Assembly (NCBI GenBank): GCA_036244855.1 | Contig: BQKZ01000336.1 | Location: 30,281-94,280 of the forward strand | Reading direction: 5' to 3' | DNA from: Temnopleurus reevesii | Taxonomy: Eukaryota > Echinodermata > Echinoidea > Temnopleuroida > Temnopleuridae | DNA: 64,000 nucleotides | Shown: positions 60,334 to 64,000 of the stretch, one piece after another | Layout of the letters: every line of letters begins with the position of its first letter | Numbering within the stretch: the stretch's first letter is position 1 | Made by a program: the position numbers and the translations under genes | Notes under the pieces: model-generated | What the model was told of the DNA's origin: nothing | Seen by the model: the letters and a program-made list of their open reading frames with translations, nothing else | Databases searched by the model: none

Positions 60334-61035
60334 TATTTTTAAATTCGTCTATCTCTTTGCATTTTTTTATTCTCCAAGTCCATGTAATAACCCGTGTTTC
60401 ACAAAGTATTGAAAAGACTTGTAGCACATGTACAAATCATAGCTTCCGGTTTTGAAAGATTGAATCATATACTTCCTCCCATTTGACCCCCAGTAAAAAA
60501 AAATTTGTCCGTGGAAGACAAAATATAAACAGTTTGAGGTGTAGAATAGGAAGTAGCAGAGAATTAGGAATTATTTAGGCTATGATGACAATTTGTTTTG
60601 ATACTACACACTTTATATTTAAACTTCTGTTCTACAAATCTTCGGTGAGTAATTTGGAAGTAAAAATAATCCCACTCTGCTTGTTTGGAGCCTATACTGA
60701 AGGCCTCCATCTCTATATTTTAAACATATTCTGCCAAGATTTAGCTGGCTTTCATAAGTAAAATTTAATCAATAGAAGTGAATTAGTTATGAATTAATTA
60801 TTGAATTATATGGGAATTAGCTGATAGATAAATAGAGGAATAGAATGGGTGAATTGAACATAAAAGACAAGATAAATGAATTCATAGGTATATAAGTGAA
60901 TAGTAAATTTGTAAGATAGTATTAACATGAATTTTGAAATAAATGAATACGGAAGTGAAAAAAAGTAGTTCATTGAATAATAAATAACTAACTAAAGATG
61001 CATCAATGATGTATGAGGGTAAATTCTACCTTATA

Positions 61036-61141
61036 CAGTCAAACCTGTCTACAGAGGCCACCCCAAAGGAAACAGAAAAAGTGGCCACTGTAGACAGGTG
61101 GTCACTATATAGACAGTGGCCACTATAGACAGGTTTGACTG
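61036..61141. mobile_element. MITE, CAGTCAAACCTGTCTA family, copy 2
   Basis: Same TA-flanked ends as copy 1 and a shorter interior (about 106 bp). The arms are long enough for most of the element to fold back. Confidence 0.93.
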
Positions 61142-62514
61142 TACCATTCCACTTTTTTCCTGAGTTGCGTAAATATTCGTGAGCGTTAACCTCGTATTGT
61201 GCACTCACCATAGAAACTACTCTACAGATTTAGGGAGATAACTTGAGAGTAATGAAAAATGGGATCACCTTAATATCCCTAATCTCTTTGGATTAAAAAG
61301 TGATTTATTTTACTTAAAGTCCTGATCCCTGTGCTAAATCCCCTGGAAGAATTTCAAATTTTATTCAGCTTAGATTTTAGAGGGAAACAATAGAAAATCT
61401 ATTGAAGTTGCATGCCCTTATTTTTTCTGATTTTAGAACTGACACAAGTATAGTATAATGCCTCCATTTTTTCATAAACAACTCGATATGATTTAGCTTC
61501 TGTATTTAGAAGTGAAAGATGAGCTCAATTTTTTAGGCTGTATCACTGGAATCATATGATTTACAAGTACATTACATGTAAACATGCTATGTAAAAGAAA
61601 GAAAGGAAAAATGTAATTTCTCAACCCATGCGCTGTCAGCCACTTAGGGGAAAAATGAACATCACAATCAATGTTCCACGGTGCTTTATTTTCTATTCTT
61701 GGCACTGTCAACCAGTGTTTGCCTAGCCCAGTCCCCACCCATCGAAAAAAAAAATCTGGAAACCATAACGGCAGAGATTATGAGGACCTGGAACCGTGGC
61801 ACTCATATTCATAAGACGCAGCCTTCGATGTATCTGATCTGCGTCGAATCAGATAACGTCTCAATCCCCCTCTATTAGTCCATTAATGTTCGGGACGGTG
61901 AGCCGGGATGAATAGTGTTCGAGCCCTCATCTCCTCTGCCCTGAGGGGACGCTATTGCCCCCGCCATTGTGCCGATTCGTTCCCCTGAGAAACCCATTCA
62001 GTGGGGCTTAATACACATGGATTAAACTCCTAATCCCCTCTTCTCATGGAAACTTTTTCAAATCTCATATATTCAAAGTTCGCTCTGAGCCAGGTAGACT
62101 TGCCAATGGAGACACTTTGCTATTCTGTCTGAATTGCTTGGTTATTTCATAACCTCTTATAGAAATACAGAGCGATATTTACTGTCATAATGAAGAGATA
62201 AGTCATATTTGATGAATGATTCTTAGGGTAATATACAATCATGCTCGATACAAATGTGTTTCAAGCACTGCTACCAAACTTGAAATTGTAGCTTAGTTTT
62301 GGACTGAATGCAGAGACTAGTTAAAGAAAAGCAATTTGGTTCCACTCCGTGCTCCCATGAGTTTATTAGACAAGCTAAAATGACATGAATGATCTCGTTT
62401 GCTTTTCAACAATTTAAGATCTGCACATCATTTTACTGCTTTAAACGTCGTAAACCATGACATGGTTCTTTAAAAGCTGTGACATGGTACATATGTTCTT
62501 TGAAATTTGAGAAT

Positions 62515-62788
62515 TTAGGTGGTCAGAAAACTCAAAATGCCTGGTATTGCTCTTTAAGGAATAGGGAATTAATCCAGTAATAAAAAACCATGATATATAC
62601 CCATCCATATTCTAGCTAACAGTCATTGGGGGTGTTGCTAAAAAGCTGCAATTGATTGCAAATCACAGGCTTGATCGTCTTGATTTGCGAACGGTCTGCA
62701 CCTCTAACAGGATGTGCACAAACTTGTTTTTATTTTGATTGGTGCGCGCTGATCAACTTCAACTGCAACTTTCAAAGAAAACTCCCAT
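62515..62788. repeat. Duplicated segment without SINE (copy 1)
   Basis: TTAGGTGGTCAGAA... to ...GAAAACTCCCAT. It contains a GTGTTGCTAAAAAGCTGCAA MITE-like part and ends at the single N. Its match at 62790-63345 carries a SINE at the point where this copy reads CAGTAATAAAAAACC. Confidence 0.92.
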
Positions 62789-62789
62789 N
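62789..62789. other. Single-N join
   Basis: One unknown base separates two diverged copies of the same segment, the same situation as at 29490. Confidence 0.9.
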
Positions 62790-63345
62790 TTAGGTGGTCA
62801 GAAGCTTCAAAATGCCATTTATTGCTCTTTGAGGAATAGGGAATTCATTCAGTAATAATAATAATAATACACGGCTTTTATATAGCGCTTATCAACTCTT
62901 CATTAGAATTCTCTAAGCGCTCTACAATTGCAGCATTATTACCCTGGCTTTATCCCGGCAGCCACTTGGCATGTCAAGGAAAAAATTCCTACCAGGTACC
63001 CATTCACCTCACCTGGGTTGAGTGCAGCACAATGTGGATGAATTTCTTGCTGAAGGAAATTGACGCCATAGGTGGGATTCGAACCTACGACCCTCTAGTT
63101 GAAAGGCGAGAGTAATAAAAATCCATGATACATTCCCATCCATATTATTCCTAACTGTCATTGGGGGTGTTGCTACAAAGCTACAATTTATAGCAAATCA
63201 AGTTCAGATTAGTGGCAAATTGATACATGCGTCTTGATTTGCGAATGGTCTGCACCTCTTACAGGATGTGCACAAACTTGTTTTTATTTTGATTGGTGCG
63301 CGCTGATCAACTTCAACTGCAACTTTCAAAGAAAACTCCCACAGA
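62790..63345. repeat. Duplicated segment with SINE (copy 2)
   Basis: It repeats 62515-62788 with scattered substitutions, a short extra piece (about 63201-63228) and an inserted SINE at 62852-63113. Confidence 0.92.
62852..63113 (-). mobile_element. tRNA-derived SINE with target duplication
   Basis: The tail (TAA)n starts at 62852. The minus-strand body has GGGTCGTAGGTTCGAATCCC (box B) and ends in CTCTCGCCTTTCAAC, so the extreme 5' head is missing. AGTAATA flanks both sides (62851-62857 and 63111-63117), and the empty site exists in the neighbouring copy. Confidence 0.93.
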
Positions 63346-63391
63346 CTTCAAGAAATGATATTTTACCCCGAGTGAAAACACCTGCACCATT

Positions 63392-63568
63392 CATGGAATA
63401 ATCTTCCTGGTATCGTATCGCAATTTGCTATGAATTTTAGCGGGATTGCTAGACAAAACATATTTTGTGTAGCAACTTTTTCACATAGAACTGTATAGCA
63501 AAGAATTGGAAAAGTTTCTTCAATGTCTAAAACTGCTAATCAAATGTGGAAAGTAAAATTATTCCCTG
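63392..63568. mobile_element. MITE, CAGGGAATAAT family, copy 3
   Basis: Ends ATGGAATAATCTTCCTGG and TAAAATTATTCCCTG. The interior block ACAAAACATATTTTGTGTAG corresponds inverted to the copy at 20035-20216. Confidence 0.82.
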
Positions 63569-64000
63569 TCGTTCCATCTTTTGCCAAATAATATACTATT
63601 GCACGAGCATGGTCATACATTATTTAATATCATGATATCAGTTGTGTTTTTTTGTCGTACAGAACAATAGTAAAAAAAAAAAATAATGTCTTGCTCAAAG
63701 CAGTATAATCATAACATGATATTCAATCAAAATAGTTTTCATTACAGTAGTTCAATTATCAAAACAGCATGCATCTACTAACCCCAAGTACTTGAACAAT
63801 CTACACGATCTTATGTAATGGTAAATGGTAGAGAATTTGAGCATTTCGGATTCCTGAATTTGAGCTTTACTCCATTAAGTAATCTTTAAAAGTGGCACAG
63901 TACAAGTTAGAATCCTTTACTTACCTGTTATCAATATTAAGCTCAAAATAACAGCTGTGATGCCATTGCAATCCTATTGTCCTGAGCTTTATCTTGATAA

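Larger units (their letters stand above)
58048..64000 (+). other. Downstream intron or flank; remaining exons not found
   Basis: The end of FNIII-3, any FNIII-4 and the stop were searched for as Tyr-x-Val-x-Val strands after AG in phase 0 and not found, so they probably lie past 64000. Besides the listed MITEs and the SINE, 58100-59160, 60340-61030 and 61150-62500 show no gene. The part 61690-62020 is less AT-rich and may be regulatory. Confidence 0.6.

Noticed and set aside
61681..61878. 65-codon ORF with a hydrophobic start (possible secreted protein)
   Set aside because: No homology recognised; no Cys pattern, splice or coding bias supports it.

Overview
The window is eukaryotic, AT-rich genomic DNA from an invertebrate, most likely an echinoderm and probably a sea urchin. 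This rests on short exons in long introns with GT..AG borders, on tRNA-derived SINEs ending in (ATT)n and an L2/CR1-like LINE tail, on abundant small MITEs and poly-C/poly-G runs, and on a deuterostome-like anosmin gene. The species call is inference; nothing in the sequence proves it.

One protein-coding gene can be supported. It is a plus-strand anosmin-1 (ANOS1/KAL1) orthologue whose recognised coding exons run from 10074 to about 58047, over 48 kb. Ten exons were assembled by eye: 10074-10205 (signal peptide and first two cysteines), 36567-36644 and 45448-45507 (cysteine-rich region), 47597-47819 (end of the cysteine-rich region plus a complete eight-cysteine WAP domain), 49119-49300 and 51134-51260 (FNIII-1), 52231-52433 and 54151-54295 (FNIII-2), 56597-56847 (first part of FNIII-3) and a tentative 57-nt exon at 57991-58047. 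They splice in one open frame of 486 codons. The end of FNIII-3, any FNIII-4 and the stop codon were not found and probably lie beyond 64000.

Layout: 1-10073 is 5' flank, with a composite inverted-repeat element (673-2378) that encloses a 5'-truncated LINE. Intron 1 (10206-36566, 26 kb) holds clusters of local tandem duplications, several MITEs, an assembly gap, and a perfect 1,933-bp direct duplication joined by one N. Intron 2 (36645-45447) holds TTAA-flanked and other MITEs, a second gap, CA-rich and CAT-repeat tracts and a GC-richer block that may be regulatory. Introns 3-10 are smaller. Intron 4 is mostly a 158-bp tandem array that copies the 3' splice site and first codons of exon 5. 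Exon 8 is squeezed between two same-strand SINEs. The 3' end of the window has more MITEs and a duplication, joined by one N, whose two copies differ by a SINE insertion and look like two alleles placed in tandem.

The gene product is expected to be a secreted, heparan-sulfate-binding extracellular matrix protein. All other open frames in the window look like shadows of repeats or chance ORFs. No structural RNA gene, CRISPR array or second cellular gene was found.
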